Numbered from the stretch's first letter, positions 26,764 through 36,349 are shown. The stretch is DNA of 64,000 nt from an uncultured Clostridium sp. (GCA_937927335.1 CALBDU010000004.1:248001-312000), one strand, 5' to 3'. Program-made: numbers and translations. The notes: generated from the sequence alone by a model not told the origin.

Positions 26764-27645
26764 ATGTTTAAATCAGGATTTGTAACTATAATAGGAAGGC
26801 CAAATGTGGGGAAATCCACACTTCTTAATTACATAATGGGGGAAAAGTTGTCCATAGTTTCAAGCAAACCCCAGACCACCAGAAATAACATCCAGACAAT
26901 TTTGAATGGGGACCAGTATCAGGTAGTATTCGTTGATACTCCAGGAATCCATAAGCCTAAGCATAAGCTTGGCGAATATATGGTGAAGGTTGCCAGGGAT
27001 TCACTTAGGGAAGTGGATCTGGTGCTTTTCTTAACCACTCCGGAGGTGGAGATGGGAAAAGGAGACAAATTTATTCTGGAACAGCTTAAGGAAGCAGAGG
27101 TACCTGTATTTTTGGTGTTGAACAAAATTGATGAAAATACCCAGGAAAGAGTGGCAGAATCCCTGAAAAACTATGCTGCTGAATTTAATTTTGCTGAAAT
27201 TGTTCCTATTTCAGCCATTAAGGGGAAAAATGTTGATAAACTGAAAGAGCTTATGATATCCTACATGCCTGAAGGACCAAAATATTATCCTGAGGACATG
27301 ATCGCAGATGTGCAGGAAAGATTTGTGGTGGCTGAAATTATAAGGGAAAAAGCACTGAGACTCCTTTCTGAGGAAGTGCCCCATGGCATTGCAGTGGATA
27401 TAACCGCTATGAAAAGGGACGAAAAGGGTTTATACAAGATAACTGCCGATATCCTGTGCGAAAAGGACTCCCATAAAGGCATAATTATAGGTAAAAAGGG
27501 TGCTATGCTGAAGAAAATCTCCAGCTATGCCAGAGCGGATATTGAAAAATTTCTCGGTGAACAGATATACCTTGAACTATGGGTTAAGGTAAGGAAGGAT
27601 TGGAGAGACAGCTCCAATCTTCTTAAAGATCTTGGGTATAAGTAA
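26764..27645 (+). CDS. era: GTPase Era
   Basis: The product has 293 residues. GTPase motifs are GRPNVGKST, DTPGIHKPKHKLGE and LNKID, followed by a KH domain with GIIIGKKGAMLKKIS. Era binds the 3' end of 16S rRNA and is needed for 30S assembly. It starts after AAGGAGTATACAT and precedes recO. Confidence 0.97.
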   Translation: MFKSGFVTIIGRPNVGKSTLLNYIMGEKLSIVSSKPQTTRNNIQTILNGDQYQVVFVDTPGIHKPKHKLGEYMVKVARDSLREVDLVLFLTTPEVEMGKGDKFILEQLKEAEVPVFLVLNKIDENTQERVAESLKNYAAEFNFAEIVPISAIKGKNVDKLKELMISYMPEGPKYYPEDMIADVQERFVVAEIIREKALRLLSEEVPHGIAVDITAMKRDEKGLYKITADILCEKDSHKGIIIGKKGAMLKKISSYARADIEKFLGEQIYLELWVKVRKDWRDSSNLLKDLGYK

Positions 27646-27712
27646 ATTATATTTAATATTTTATATAATTAGGGTATAATAATACTAAACCTGCTGACAG
27701 GGGGATGATATT

Positions 27713-28468
27713 CTGTCCATATTTAAAACTCGTGGAATAGTATTAAGAACTCAGGATATTAATGAAAATGATAAACTCCTGTGGCTGTTCACCGAAAAGC
27801 TTGGAAAGGTTACCGCTGTAGCGAAAGGGGCCAAAAGGGGCAAAAGCAAGCTTCTCGTTTCAAGTCTGCAGTTCTGTTATGGGGATTATGTGCTTTACCG
27901 TGGGAAAAGCATGTATACCGTAAATGAATGCCAGGTTATTGAATCCTTTCAGGGGCTTCTAAAGGATATAGAGCATATAACCTACGGCTCCTACCTTTGT
28001 GAGTTGATACATATAAGCATGCAGGAGGAGGAAAGCAACAGAAGGCTTTTCATATATCTCATATCTGCATTTTATTTTATGAAAAATGAAATTACCGATA
28101 TTGAAATCCTGGCAAGAGCCTTTGAGGTTAAGCTGCTTGAGGCTACAGGCTTTACTCTGAATCTGGAGAACTGCTCTTTATGCAGAAAAAAGATCAGCAC
28201 AGCAGACTATATCAGCCTACAGTACGGAGGCGGAGTATGCAGCAGCTGTGAAAAGGTCAACGGCATTAAAATAAGTAATGGGGCCTACAATGCGTTGAGA
28301 TTTCTTTCAAAAATGTCCTTTGAAAACATATATAGGGTTTCCCTTACAGATGAAGTGAAGGAGGAACTTTATAAAATATTATCAATATTTATATCACAAA
28401 ATTATTTTAAAAAGCCTAAAAGCCTTGAAACGTTATATTATTTAAAAGGAGTGAATAATAATGAGTGA
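27713..28468 (+). CDS. recO: DNA repair protein RecO, apparent non-AUG start
   Basis: The RecO reading frame is continuous from CTG 27713 to 28468 (251 residues, the usual length), beginning (M)SIFKTRGIVLRTQDINEND. There is no ATG, GTG or TTG in frame before residue 60. The first in-frame GTG (27890) would delete the whole OB-fold domain. CTG at 27713 (or ATT at 27710) stands at good distance from AGGGGGATG. An ATG at 27705 is in another frame and soon stops. The zinc site is CSLCRKK ... CSSCEK. RecO loads RecA and anneals ssDNA with RecR. Confidence 0.9.
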   Translation: MSIFKTRGIVLRTQDINENDKLLWLFTEKLGKVTAVAKGAKRGKSKLLVSSLQFCYGDYVLYRGKSMYTVNECQVIESFQGLLKDIEHITYGSYLCELIHISMQEEESNRRLFIYLISAFYFMKNEITDIEILARAFEVKLLEATGFTLNLENCSLCRKKISTADYISLQYGGGVCSSCEKVNGIKISNGAYNALRFLSKMSFENIYRVSLTDEVKEELYKILSIFISQNYFKKPKSLETLYYLKGVNNNE

Positions 28469-29045
28469 AATTACATTGGAAAAAATCGATATTATCCGAG
28501 AGAGAACCGGTGCCAGCTATGCAGAAGCCAAGGAAGCTCTTGAAGTAAGTGATGGAAATGTAGTAGATGCATTGATTTATCTTGAAAACCAGAAAAAATC
28601 TCCTGTGGACGATATGGTTACCTCCAAGGAAGAATTTATGGCTTGGATAAAGGATCTTGTTAAAAAAGGTAATGTAAATAGAATAAAAATAAAAAAAGAT
28701 GAAAAAGTAGTAGTGGATGTACCGGTTAATGCAGGTGTTGCAGCTACACTCACTGCACTTATATGGCCGCCAATTCTTGCGCTGGGTCTTTTAACTGCAG
28801 TGGCAACAAAGATTACCATTGAAATAACCAAGGATGACGGCACTGTAGAAGTTGTGAACAAGGTGTTTAAAAATACCATGCATGACGTGAAGGAAAAGGT
28901 TTATGATGCAGCTTCAGACTTAAAGGATAAATTTTCTGGCAAGGACAAGGCTGAAAATAAGGATGATAATGTGTATCAGTATACAGTAAAGTTTGAAGAA
29001 ATGGATGATGAACCAAAAAAGGAAGAGCCAAAAGAAGATAAATAG
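28461..29045 (+). CDS. UBA/TS-N and DUF4342 domain protein
   Basis: The product has 194 residues, overlapping the recO end by 8 nt. The N-terminus (LEKIDIIRERTGASYAEAKE, then LEVSDGNVVDALIYLE) is a UBA/TS-N fold as in EF-Ts. The middle VVDVPVNAGVAATLTALIWP is typical of DUF4342 and includes a hydrophobic hairpin, probably membrane-associated. The C-terminal third is a charged coiled tail. Function unknown; common beside recO in clostridia. Confidence 0.88.
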   Translation: MSEITLEKIDIIRERTGASYAEAKEALEVSDGNVVDALIYLENQKKSPVDDMVTSKEEFMAWIKDLVKKGNVNRIKIKKDEKVVVDVPVNAGVAATLTALIWPPILALGLLTAVATKITIEITKDDGTVEVVNKVFKNTMHDVKEKVYDAASDLKDKFSGKDKAENKDDNVYQYTVKFEEMDDEPKKEEPKEDK

Positions 29046-29052
29046 TATTTTA

Positions 29053-29085
29053 AGTCGGCAGGGTAACAAACCTGCTGACTTTTTG
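29053..29085 (+). terminator. Terminator after the DUF4342 gene
   Basis: Stem AGTCGGCAGG / CCTGCTGACT with one mismatch and an 8-nt loop, followed by TTTTT. It ends the era-recO-DUF4342 transcript. Confidence 0.85.
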
Positions 29086-29180
29086 CATAATATATAAGGC
29101 CACAATGAAATAAGTGTTATACTATTTAAAGAAATATGTGCATTTAATATTTACATCCCCTATTATTTGTAGCATAACTC

Positions 29181-29209
29181 TTGTATAAATAATATAATAA
29201 TGCTATACT
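29181..29209 (+). promoter_or_regulatory. Promoter of the CcpN-like/ppdK operon
   Basis: TTGTAT (29181-29186) and TATACT (29204-29209) are 17 nt apart. A TTGACA at 29218 lies further down but lacks a well-spaced partner. Confidence 0.55.
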
Positions 29210-29261
29210 ATTTAATATTGACAAATATACTCAATTAGTTCTGCTTTATAGTGGAAAGAAG

Positions 29262-29912
29262 GTGATTAACATTAAATTATCATCAAGACAGGAAGCAATA
29301 ATTAAATTAGTGAAGGATAATCAGCCTATCACCAGTGAACATCTGGCCGAAAAGCTAAATGTAACCAGGGCTGCGCTGAGACCGGATCTATCAATTTTAA
29401 CCATGAGCGGAATTTTGGAAGCTAAGCCGAAGGTTGGATATGTTTTTTCCAAAAAACCTTCAAACAGCCCATTAACAGAATTCGTAAGGAATATCAAGGT
29501 TATGGATATAATGTCAAAACCGGTGGTGGTGGATGAAAACACTACGGTTTATGATGCCATAGTACACCTTTTTTTAAATGATGTGGGAACCCTTTTCATT
29601 GAAAATAATGGAGTATTGGTGGGAGCTGTATCCAGAAAGGATTTCCTTAAAATTGCCATGGGAGGCACCGACATACATAAAGTTCCGGTAGGAATCATAA
29701 TGACCAGAATGCCAAATCTTATATCCGTTTTTCCGGAAGATGATGCATATTCTGCAGCAAGGAAAATAATGGATCACGAAGTAGATAGTCTTCCTGTGAT
29801 AGAAAAGGCATTAGTAGGCCACAAGGAAATTTATAAAATTATTGGCAAAGTTTCAAAAACTAATGTAACCAGGCTGTTCGTAAATATGGGCGAAAGCGGT
29901 TATGGTGAATAG
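29262..29912 (+). CDS. CcpN-like transcriptional regulator (HTH plus two CBS domains)
   Basis: The product has 216 residues from GTG 29262, although the GTG overlaps the only AAGGTG ribosome site; ATT at 29271, giving (M)KLSSRQEAIIKLVK, is better spaced. The HTH (PITSEHLAEKLNVTRAALRPD) is followed by two CBS domains (about 75-130 and 140-200), which usually sense adenine nucleotides. The CcpN/YqzB family represses gluconeogenic genes; here it lies 27 nt upstream of ppdK, which it probably controls. Confidence 0.88.
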   Translation: MINIKLSSRQEAIIKLVKDNQPITSEHLAEKLNVTRAALRPDLSILTMSGILEAKPKVGYVFSKKPSNSPLTEFVRNIKVMDIMSKPVVVDENTTVYDAIVHLFLNDVGTLFIENNGVLVGAVSRKDFLKIAMGGTDIHKVPVGIIMTRMPNLISVFPEDDAYSAARKIMDHEVDSLPVIEKALVGHKEIYKIIGKVSKTNVTRLFVNMGESGYGE

Positions 29913-29939
29913 ATAATATAGTGTAAAGGGGATGTTTGT

Positions 29940-32570
29940 GTGGAAAATAATAAGTATGTTTACCTTTTTGAAGAGGGAAATGCAGGAATGAAAAATCTAT
30001 TGGGAGGTAAAGGAGCAAATCTTGCCGAGATGACAAATTTAGGCATTCCGGTACCTGAGGGCTTTACTGTATCCACAGAGGCTTGTACTCAATATTATGA
30101 AGACGGAAAAATGCTCAATGATGTTATTGTAGGGCAGATTAATGAAGCACTAAAAGATCTTGAAAACAAAACAGGGAAGCAGTTTGGAAGCCTTACAAAT
30201 CCGCTGCTGGTTTCAGTAAGATCCGGAGCCAGGGCATCCATGCCAGGTATGATGGATACTATATTGAATCTGGGATTAAATGACCAGACAGTGGAGGTTG
30301 TAGCAAAGCTTACAAATAATGAAAGATTTGCTTTTGACTCCTATAGAAGATTTATCCAGATGTTTTCAGACGTTGTAATGAATCTGGACAAAAGAAAATT
30401 TGAAGATATTCTTGATGAAGAAAAACATAAAAAAGGCGTTCATTTTGATACAGAACTGGATGCTGCAGATTTAAGGACCCTGGTAAAAAAATATAAGGAA
30501 TTATATCGCAAGGAGCTTGGTGACGATTTTCCAGAGGACCCTAGAGTACAGCTCATGGAGGCTGTGACTGCTGTATTCAGATCCTGGAACAATTCAAGAG
30601 CCATTGTATATAGAAGACTTAACGACATACCAAGCAGCTGGGGAACAGCTGTAAATGTTCAGTCCATGGTATTTGGAAATATGGGAAATACATCTGGTAC
30701 CGGAGTTGCCTTTACCAGGGATCCGGCTACTGGTGAGAAGAGAATATTTGGTGAATATCTTATCAACGCCCAGGGCGAGGATGTTGTGGCTGGAATAAGA
30801 ACACCTCAGCCAATTTCAAAGCTTAAGGAGGACCTTCCTGAATGCTACGATCAATTTATGAAAATTGCAGGAAGCCTTGAAAAGCATTATAAAGATATGC
30901 AGGATATGGAGTTTACCATAGAACAAGGCAAGCTTTACTTCCTTCAAACCAGAAATGGAAAGAGAACTGCCCAGGCTGGTTTGAAGATTGCTGTGGAAAT
31001 GGTAGAGGAAGGATTGCTTACAAAAGAAGAAGCGCTGCTTAAAGTAGATCCTAAGCAGTTGGACAGCCTGCTTCACCCAAATTTTGACCAAAAGGAATTG
31101 GATATTGCAAGAGTTATAGCTAAGGGACTTCCTGCTTCACCAGGAGCTGCCTGTGGCAAGGTTTATTTTACTGCAGAGGATGCAAAGCTCCATCATGAAC
31201 AGGGAGAAAAGGTTATACTGGTAAGACTTGAAACTTCCCCAGAGGATATTGAAGGCATGGTAGCATCAGAAGGTATATTGACTGTTAGAGGCGGAATGAC
31301 TTCCCATGCTGCTGTTGTGGCTAGGGGAATGGGAACCTGCTGTGTTGCCGGCTGCGGAGACATAAGAATAAATGAAGCTAAAGGAACCTTTGAGGTTGGC
31401 GGAAATGTGTATCACCAGGGAGATTATATATCACTGGATGGAAGTACAGGAAATGTATATGGAGAAGCTATTAAAACAGTTGAGCCGGAAATAAGCGGTT
31501 ACTTTGGAACCTACATGGCATGGGCAGATGAGATAAGAAGCCTTAAGGTAAGAACAAATGCTGATAATCCAAGGGATGCAAGAAATGCTGTTAAATTTGG
31601 CGCAGAAGGTATTGGACTTTGCAGAACTGAGCACATGTTCTTTGAAGAGGACAGAATACCTGCAGTAAGAGAAATGATTCTTTCCGAGTACGAAGAACAG
31701 AGAAGAAAAGCTTTAGCTAAGCTTCTTCCAATGCAGAGAGAGGATTTTATAGGAATATATGAAGCTATGGAAGAAAGGCCTGTTACCATAAGGTTCCTGG
31801 ATCCGCCGCTCCATGAATTCCTTCCTACTGAAGATGAAGACATCAGGGATTTAGCGGAGGAATTAAATGTTTCCTTTGAACACTTAAAATCCACAGTGGC
31901 TTCACTGCATGAATTCAACCCAATGATGGGCCACAGGGGCTGCCGTCTTACTGTTTCATATCCTGAAATAGCAGAAATGCAGACCAGGGCTGTAATTGAA
32001 GCAGCTATAGATGTTACAAGAAGAAAGGGCTATAAAATTGTTCCTGAAATAATGATTCCTCTTGTAGGAGAAATAAAAGAACTGAAATATGTTAAGGATA
32101 TAGTAGTAAAGGTAGCAGATGAAATCATAGCAGCTGCAGGAATCCACATGAATTACCTGGTTGGAACTATGATAGAGATTCCAAGAGCAGCTATAACTGC
32201 TGACGAAATTGCCAAGGAGGCTGAATTCTTCTCCTTTGGAACCAATGATTTAACCCAGATGACCTTTGGTTTTTCCAGAGATGATGCAGGAAAATTCCTT
32301 GGAGACTACTATGATAAAAAAATATACGACTTTGATCCATTTGCAAAGCTTGACCAGGAAGGCGTTGGCAAATTAGTTAAAATGGCTGTAGAGCTGGGAA
32401 GAAAGACAAGACCGGACATAAAGCTTGGAATCTGCGGAGAGCACGGCGGAGATCCATCCTCAGTGGAATTCTTCCACAAAGCAGGATTGCAGTATGTTTC
32501 CTGTTCACCTTTCAGAGTACCGGTGGCAAGACTTGCAGCTGCACAGGCACAGATTAGAAATCCAAGATAA
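29940..32570 (+). CDS. ppdK: Pyruvate, phosphate dikinase
   Basis: The product has 876 residues from GTG 29940 after AAAGGGGATG. The nucleotide-binding domain starts NKYVYLFEEGNAGMKNLLGG. The phosphohistidine loop is GGMTSHAAVVARGMG, and the C-terminal PEP/pyruvate domain has GIGLCRTEHMFF and the active-site LGICGEHGGDPSSVEFF. It interconverts pyruvate, ATP and Pi with PEP, AMP and PPi. Length is normal. Its neighbour is the likely CBS-domain regulator. Confidence 0.98.
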   Translation: MENNKYVYLFEEGNAGMKNLLGGKGANLAEMTNLGIPVPEGFTVSTEACTQYYEDGKMLNDVIVGQINEALKDLENKTGKQFGSLTNPLLVSVRSGARASMPGMMDTILNLGLNDQTVEVVAKLTNNERFAFDSYRRFIQMFSDVVMNLDKRKFEDILDEEKHKKGVHFDTELDAADLRTLVKKYKELYRKELGDDFPEDPRVQLMEAVTAVFRSWNNSRAIVYRRLNDIPSSWGTAVNVQSMVFGNMGNTSGTGVAFTRDPATGEKRIFGEYLINAQGEDVVAGIRTPQPISKLKEDLPECYDQFMKIAGSLEKHYKDMQDMEFTIEQGKLYFLQTRNGKRTAQAGLKIAVEMVEEGLLTKEEALLKVDPKQLDSLLHPNFDQKELDIARVIAKGLPASPGAACGKVYFTAEDAKLHHEQGEKVILVRLETSPEDIEGMVASEGILTVRGGMTSHAAVVARGMGTCCVAGCGDIRINEAKGTFEVGGNVYHQGDYISLDGSTGNVYGEAIKTVEPEISGYFGTYMAWADEIRSLKVRTNADNPRDARNAVKFGAEGIGLCRTEHMFFEEDRIPAVREMILSEYEEQRRKALAKLLPMQREDFIGIYEAMEERPVTIRFLDPPLHEFLPTEDEDIRDLAEELNVSFEHLKSTVASLHEFNPMMGHRGCRLTVSYPEIAEMQTRAVIEAAIDVTRRKGYKIVPEIMIPLVGEIKELKYVKDIVVKVADEIIAAAGIHMNYLVGTMIEIPRAAITADEIAKEAEFFSFGTNDLTQMTFGFSRDDAGKFLGDYYDKKIYDFDPFAKLDQEGVGKLVKMAVELGRKTRPDIKLGICGEHGGDPSSVEFFHKAGLQYVSCSPFRVPVARLAAAQAQIRNPR

Positions 32571-32592
32571 AGCAAATAAATTGTAAGGATTT

Positions 32593-32633
32593 AAGGTATT
32601 GCATTTAATTTGAATGCAATACCTTATTTTTTT
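32593..32633 (+). terminator. Terminator of ppdK
   Basis: Perfect 13-bp stem AAGGTATTGCATT / AATGCAATACCTT with a 7-nt loop, then ATTTTTTTT. Confidence 0.92.
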
Positions 32634-32683
32634 CATATATTATTATTGATAATAAACTTCTATTTATATGGAGGTAGTAATGT

Positions 32684-33301
32684 ATGATATTAACTGAGCC
32701 ATATTTTAGCGCTGTTACAATGGAAAACTGCACCATAGCTGGAACCGTTGCAATTCTAGATGGGAGAGATCGCAAATTAACCTATAGAATTTTAAAACAG
32801 GCATCCAATGGAAATGTAACAGTAAACACAGATGGCATTTGGACTTATGTACCTGCTGAAAATTATCATGGGTCCGACAGCTTTACAGTGGAGGTCAATG
32901 ATGATAATGGGGAAAATGCATATTCAGATTTCACTATTACAGTAAAGCCTATGAATCTTGGTAATGGAGCTGATAAAGCTGAAGAGAGTTCAGCGCAAAT
33001 TAAAATTATCACTCCTGGCAGTGGAGAGATTTGGCGGGCAGGGACAATTCACATAATAAAGTGGATGTTTAAGGGTAAACCGGGTTGCATAAAAATAAAT
33101 CTTGTTAAAAATGGGATTATCATTTATAAAATTACAGAGGGCAATTTAAAACGTTCGGGAAAATATAGGTACAAATGGAAAATACCAAGCAGCATCGCTG
33201 AAGGCTGTGATTATAGAGTTAAAATTAGCGGGGCTTCGGGCTTGGAAGATGAAAGCAGTAATTTATTCACCATCTTCCGCCAGCAGAATAAAATTGACTA
33301 A
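32684..33301 (+). CDS. Ig-like/cadherin-type repeat protein without a signal peptide
   Basis: The product has 205 residues, starting 8 nt after TGGAGGTAG. Residues about 1-90 look like one tandem Ig/cadherin-like module (NGNVTVNTDGIWTYVPAENY, then GSDSFTVEVNDDNGE, SDFTITV). Residues about 105-200 match the Kre9/KNH (Ser-Thr-rich GPI-anchored type) domain: ITPGSGEIWRAGTIHIIKW ... YRVKISGASGLEDESSNLF. Both are surface-type modules, yet no signal peptide, anchor or LPXTG is visible. Release by cell lysis, a special secretion route, or a location on the spore surface are possible. Function unknown. Confidence 0.75.
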   Translation: MILTEPYFSAVTMENCTIAGTVAILDGRDRKLTYRILKQASNGNVTVNTDGIWTYVPAENYHGSDSFTVEVNDDNGENAYSDFTITVKPMNLGNGADKAEESSAQIKIITPGSGEIWRAGTIHIIKWMFKGKPGCIKINLVKNGIIIYKITEGNLKRSGKYRYKWKIPSSIAEGCDYRVKISGASGLEDESSNLFTIFRQQNKID

Positions 33302-33362
33302 TAAGGTCTAAATAGTCAGGTGTAACAATTTATATTTTTGCCTCATACAGTATAATAAGGAA

Positions 33363-33385
33363 AATAACCATCGGGTTATTTTTCT
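33363..33385 (+). terminator. Short hairpin with T-run between the two surface-type genes
   Basis: AATAACC / GGTTATT with a 4-nt loop followed by TTTC. A weak terminator or attenuator just upstream of the VWA gene's ribosome site. Confidence 0.5.
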
Positions 33386-33408
33386 ATTATACCAGGAGGT
33401 AAAAACCT

Positions 33409-35067
33409 ATGAAGATTAAAACCGAAAAGTTTGTGGCAGCCGGTTCCGCCGGCACTGTAACCGGAAATAAGACGGTTAATCCAGTGGATATCCAATGCAA
33501 TGGTACAACAACAGTAACAATAAGTCTAATTGGACAAACGGGAATATCAGGCAATCAAACAGATATAATGCTTGTGCTTGACAGATCAGGCAGTATGAGT
33601 GGTACGCCTTTAGCCAATTTAAAGACAGCGGCAAAAGCCTTTGTAGATATAATTGATGAAGCAACTGACGGCAGTCTCAATGGCATTATAGCAAATGGAA
33701 GCCGTATGGGAGTAGTAAGTTTTGCAGATACTGCAGTGCTTTCTGTACCATTAACCTCTAATGCCAATCAGGTAAAGTCCGCAATTGACGCACTAGCAGC
33801 AGGGGGAGGAACAAATCATCAGGCTGCAATCTCACTGGCACAGTCTACCTTGGCTACAGGAGGAAGCAGCAATCCCATTATGATTATTATGACTGATGGA
33901 CAAACAACAGTAGGCAGTAATGCTCAGACAGAAGCTGCTGCTGCAAGAGCAGCTGGAACAGAAATTTTTGCCATAGGCCTTGGAAGTGTGAATGTTTCAC
34001 AGCTTAACGGCTGGGCTACAGATCCAGATTCAACCCATGTATTCATTACTCCTGACTCCCAGGATCTTGAGGATATATTTGAAGCTATAGGCGCTGCAAT
34101 TGTGGTACCTGCAGCAACCAATATCTCAGTGAGTGATTTGATTTCCGATCATTTTATTTTAGATGCTGGCAGCATTACTGCATCAAAAGGCAGTTTCAAT
34201 GATGTTGGAAACAATATACAATGGAGCATCAATGAGCTGAATACTGAAACAGTGACACTAAGCTTTGATGTAACTCATAATGATGCTAAACCAGGATGCG
34301 TGGAACAGGTAAATGATTATATTGATTATTCCGATAATGAAGGGAATCAGGTGGACTTTCCCAATCCGTTCGTTAATATACACGGCTGCGCAGCTAACCT
34401 TGACTTAACCCCTGCCAGCAGTTCCAATACCGTTGGAACTCTTCATGTTGTAACAGCTAAAGTTACAGACTGCTTTGGGGATCCTGTTGAAGGCATAAAA
34501 GTTAATTTTTCCGTGGCGGGCGGAAATAGTATCATTGACGGTGATCCCAGCAATCCCATTCCTCAGGCTGGAAATGGAGTAACCAACATTTTAGGCCAGG
34601 TTACCTTCAGTTATACAAATACTGAAGCTGTAACAGACACCATAACGGCTACGGTACTAGTTCAGCCTAAAGCAGCAGCCCAGCTCACTGATACTGCAGT
34701 TAAGACCTGGAATCCAATCCATGCTGTAATAGATATAAAACCGGGAAGCTATCCTAACAGCTTTGGCGCAAAGTCCAAGGGTAAAATACCTGTGGCATTG
34801 CTGGGCTCTGCGACTTTTGACGTTATGATGGTCGATGACGGAACAGTACAATTTGGAGATGCTCCAACGCCATTTGGAGATGCAGCAGGTTCTGACAATA
34901 ATATTTCTATAGAAGATGTAAACAAGGATGGTTTCATGGATAAGGTTTATCACTTTAATTTTGTGGAAACAAACCTTGACCCTAGCGATGTAATTGGGTG
35001 CCTTGGCGGAGAAATCAACGGACTTGATTTTCTTGGCTGTGATTCCGTCAATATTGTACCTCAGTAA
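33409..35067 (+). CDS. VWA domain protein with Big-1-like module, no signal peptide
   Basis: The product has 552 residues, starting after CAGGAGGTAAAAACCT. Residues about 55-235 form a von Willebrand A domain with an intact MIDAS (LVLDRSGSMSGTP, the late IIMTDGQT). A strand-rich linker (240-330) is followed by a Big-1/invasin-like Ig domain (about 335-430, LDLTPASSSNTVGTLHVVTA) and a C-terminal module beginning IDIKPGSYPNSFG, known from exported bacterial proteins. No N-terminal hydrophobic segment is present (MKIKTEKFVAAGSAGTVTGN). It follows the Ig-type gene and precedes a cotS-like gene, so a spore-surface role is possible but unproven. Confidence 0.82.
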   Translation: MKIKTEKFVAAGSAGTVTGNKTVNPVDIQCNGTTTVTISLIGQTGISGNQTDIMLVLDRSGSMSGTPLANLKTAAKAFVDIIDEATDGSLNGIIANGSRMGVVSFADTAVLSVPLTSNANQVKSAIDALAAGGGTNHQAAISLAQSTLATGGSSNPIMIIMTDGQTTVGSNAQTEAAAARAAGTEIFAIGLGSVNVSQLNGWATDPDSTHVFITPDSQDLEDIFEAIGAAIVVPAATNISVSDLISDHFILDAGSITASKGSFNDVGNNIQWSINELNTETVTLSFDVTHNDAKPGCVEQVNDYIDYSDNEGNQVDFPNPFVNIHGCAANLDLTPASSSNTVGTLHVVTAKVTDCFGDPVEGIKVNFSVAGGNSIIDGDPSNPIPQAGNGVTNILGQVTFSYTNTEAVTDTITATVLVQPKAAAQLTDTAVKTWNPIHAVIDIKPGSYPNSFGAKSKGKIPVALLGSATFDVMMVDDGTVQFGDAPTPFGDAAGSDNNISIEDVNKDGFMDKVYHFNFVETNLDPSDVIGCLGGEINGLDFLGCDSVNIVPQ

Positions 35068-35087
35068 TGGGCTTGCAATGAAAATGG

Positions 35088-35121
35088 AGCTTTTGAGGCT
35101 TTTGCCTCAAAAGCTTTTTTA
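35088..35121 (+). terminator. Terminator of the VWA gene
   Basis: Perfect 12-bp stem AGCTTTTGAGGC / GCCTCAAAAGCT with a TTTT loop and a T-run. Confidence 0.92.
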
Positions 35122-35165
35122 ACGGATGGCATAATAAATATGGTGTAAGTTAATGTACTGTAATC

Positions 35166-36230
35166 CTATAACTTCACGGAGAATTTTTCTTCAACATACC
35201 TTTTGAACTGATGAACAAATTTTGTTTGCTCCTGCTCCTTTTCTACAGAACTGGACAATATGCAGTAAAAGGAATGGTGATTGCATTTTTTTATATTATT
35301 ATAGTAGTCCCTGGAGATTTTCCAGAACTTTTGGGGAAAGGCCAGGTATGACAGTATGTACCTGTATTCCTCAAGATTAAGAGGCCTGATTTTTTCATAG
35401 CTGTTCAGGCAGTTAATGGCCATTTCAAGATCCCAGGTGGTGTTGTCCCTTTTAAGCATTCGCCTTAAAAAATATGAAATATCATGTACACAGTAATCAA
35501 AGCCGCATTTATCAAAGTCAATTATCCAGATGCTGCTATGTTCATCAAATATTATATTCTTATTAACGTAATCAAGGTGACATAATGACGAAACAAGCTT
35601 TGAACTGTTTAGGGGACTGCTAATTTCCACAGACGCCTTTGCCAGAAGAAAATTTTCATTAAAATGGGTGAGAAACAGCTTTGAAAATTTATCTTCATAC
35701 TTCATAGCCAGATTGAAGCAATTTAGCAGCTGCATGAAATGCTTGCTTATGGATTTGCTAAGATCATCCATGCACTGCCGGTCAGCGCTGCCAGCTATGG
35801 GCTTGAAACTTTTGGCATATATATGCATCTTTGCGAGATTTTCCGAGGCCGATAAAATCTGTTCGATATTATCATAGCTGCATTTCTCGCCCTCAATCCA
35901 GGGAGTTAGTATAAACAACATCCCTTCATAATTAACAAATCTTCCATTATTTCTGGTACTGAGTATTTTAGGCACATTTATATTTTTTCTGTAAAACCAT
36001 TCAATTGCAGAATATACATAAAGAAGGCCGGCCTCTGGGAAATACATTTTTTTAAGACAGTAAACCCCTCTGTCAGACTCAACCCTGTACACAGCTCTTT
36101 GCTTGTCACTGTCTTTAAATTTAATCTGGCTTACTTCAGGGTCATTGAACTTATATTCTGGCAGCACGTATTTTTTTACATTTTCTTCAGATAATAAGCC
36201 TGCATTGTATTTTAAAGCCTTGTTTGGCAT
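35166..36230 (-). CDS. CotS family spore coat kinase-like protein
   Basis: The product has 354 residues. It has the aminoglycoside-phosphotransferase/CotS fold: a lysine in VYCLKKMYF, the hinge LFILTPWIEGE, the catalytic loop CHLDYVNKNIIF and the metal site WIIDFDKCGFDYCVHDISYF. CotS/YutH proteins are found on spore coats in Bacillus and are common in clostridia. The essential Asp and Asn are present, so activity is possible. A gAGTGTTCCT-type site (AGGAGTG on the minus strand) precedes the ATG. It is divergent from dgt. Confidence 0.87.
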   Translation of the reverse strand: MPNKALKYNAGLLSEENVKKYVLPEYKFNDPEVSQIKFKDSDKQRAVYRVESDRGVYCLKKMYFPEAGLLYVYSAIEWFYRKNINVPKILSTRNNGRFVNYEGMLFILTPWIEGEKCSYDNIEQILSASENLAKMHIYAKSFKPIAGSADRQCMDDLSKSISKHFMQLLNCFNLAMKYEDKFSKLFLTHFNENFLLAKASVEISSPLNSSKLVSSLCHLDYVNKNIIFDEHSSIWIIDFDKCGFDYCVHDISYFLRRMLKRDNTTWDLEMAINCLNSYEKIRPLNLEEYRYILSYLAFPQKFWKISRDYYNNIKKCNHHSFYCILSSSVEKEQEQTKFVHQFKRYVEEKFSVKL

Positions 36231-36349
36231 AGGAACACTCCTAAAAATTTTTCCAATATAATCATATTAAAAAAGTTTTAACATTATACATACATATAAA
36301 AAAGGACTTTTCCTGCAATGTATCGAATAAAAATAATTGGGTGATTTTA

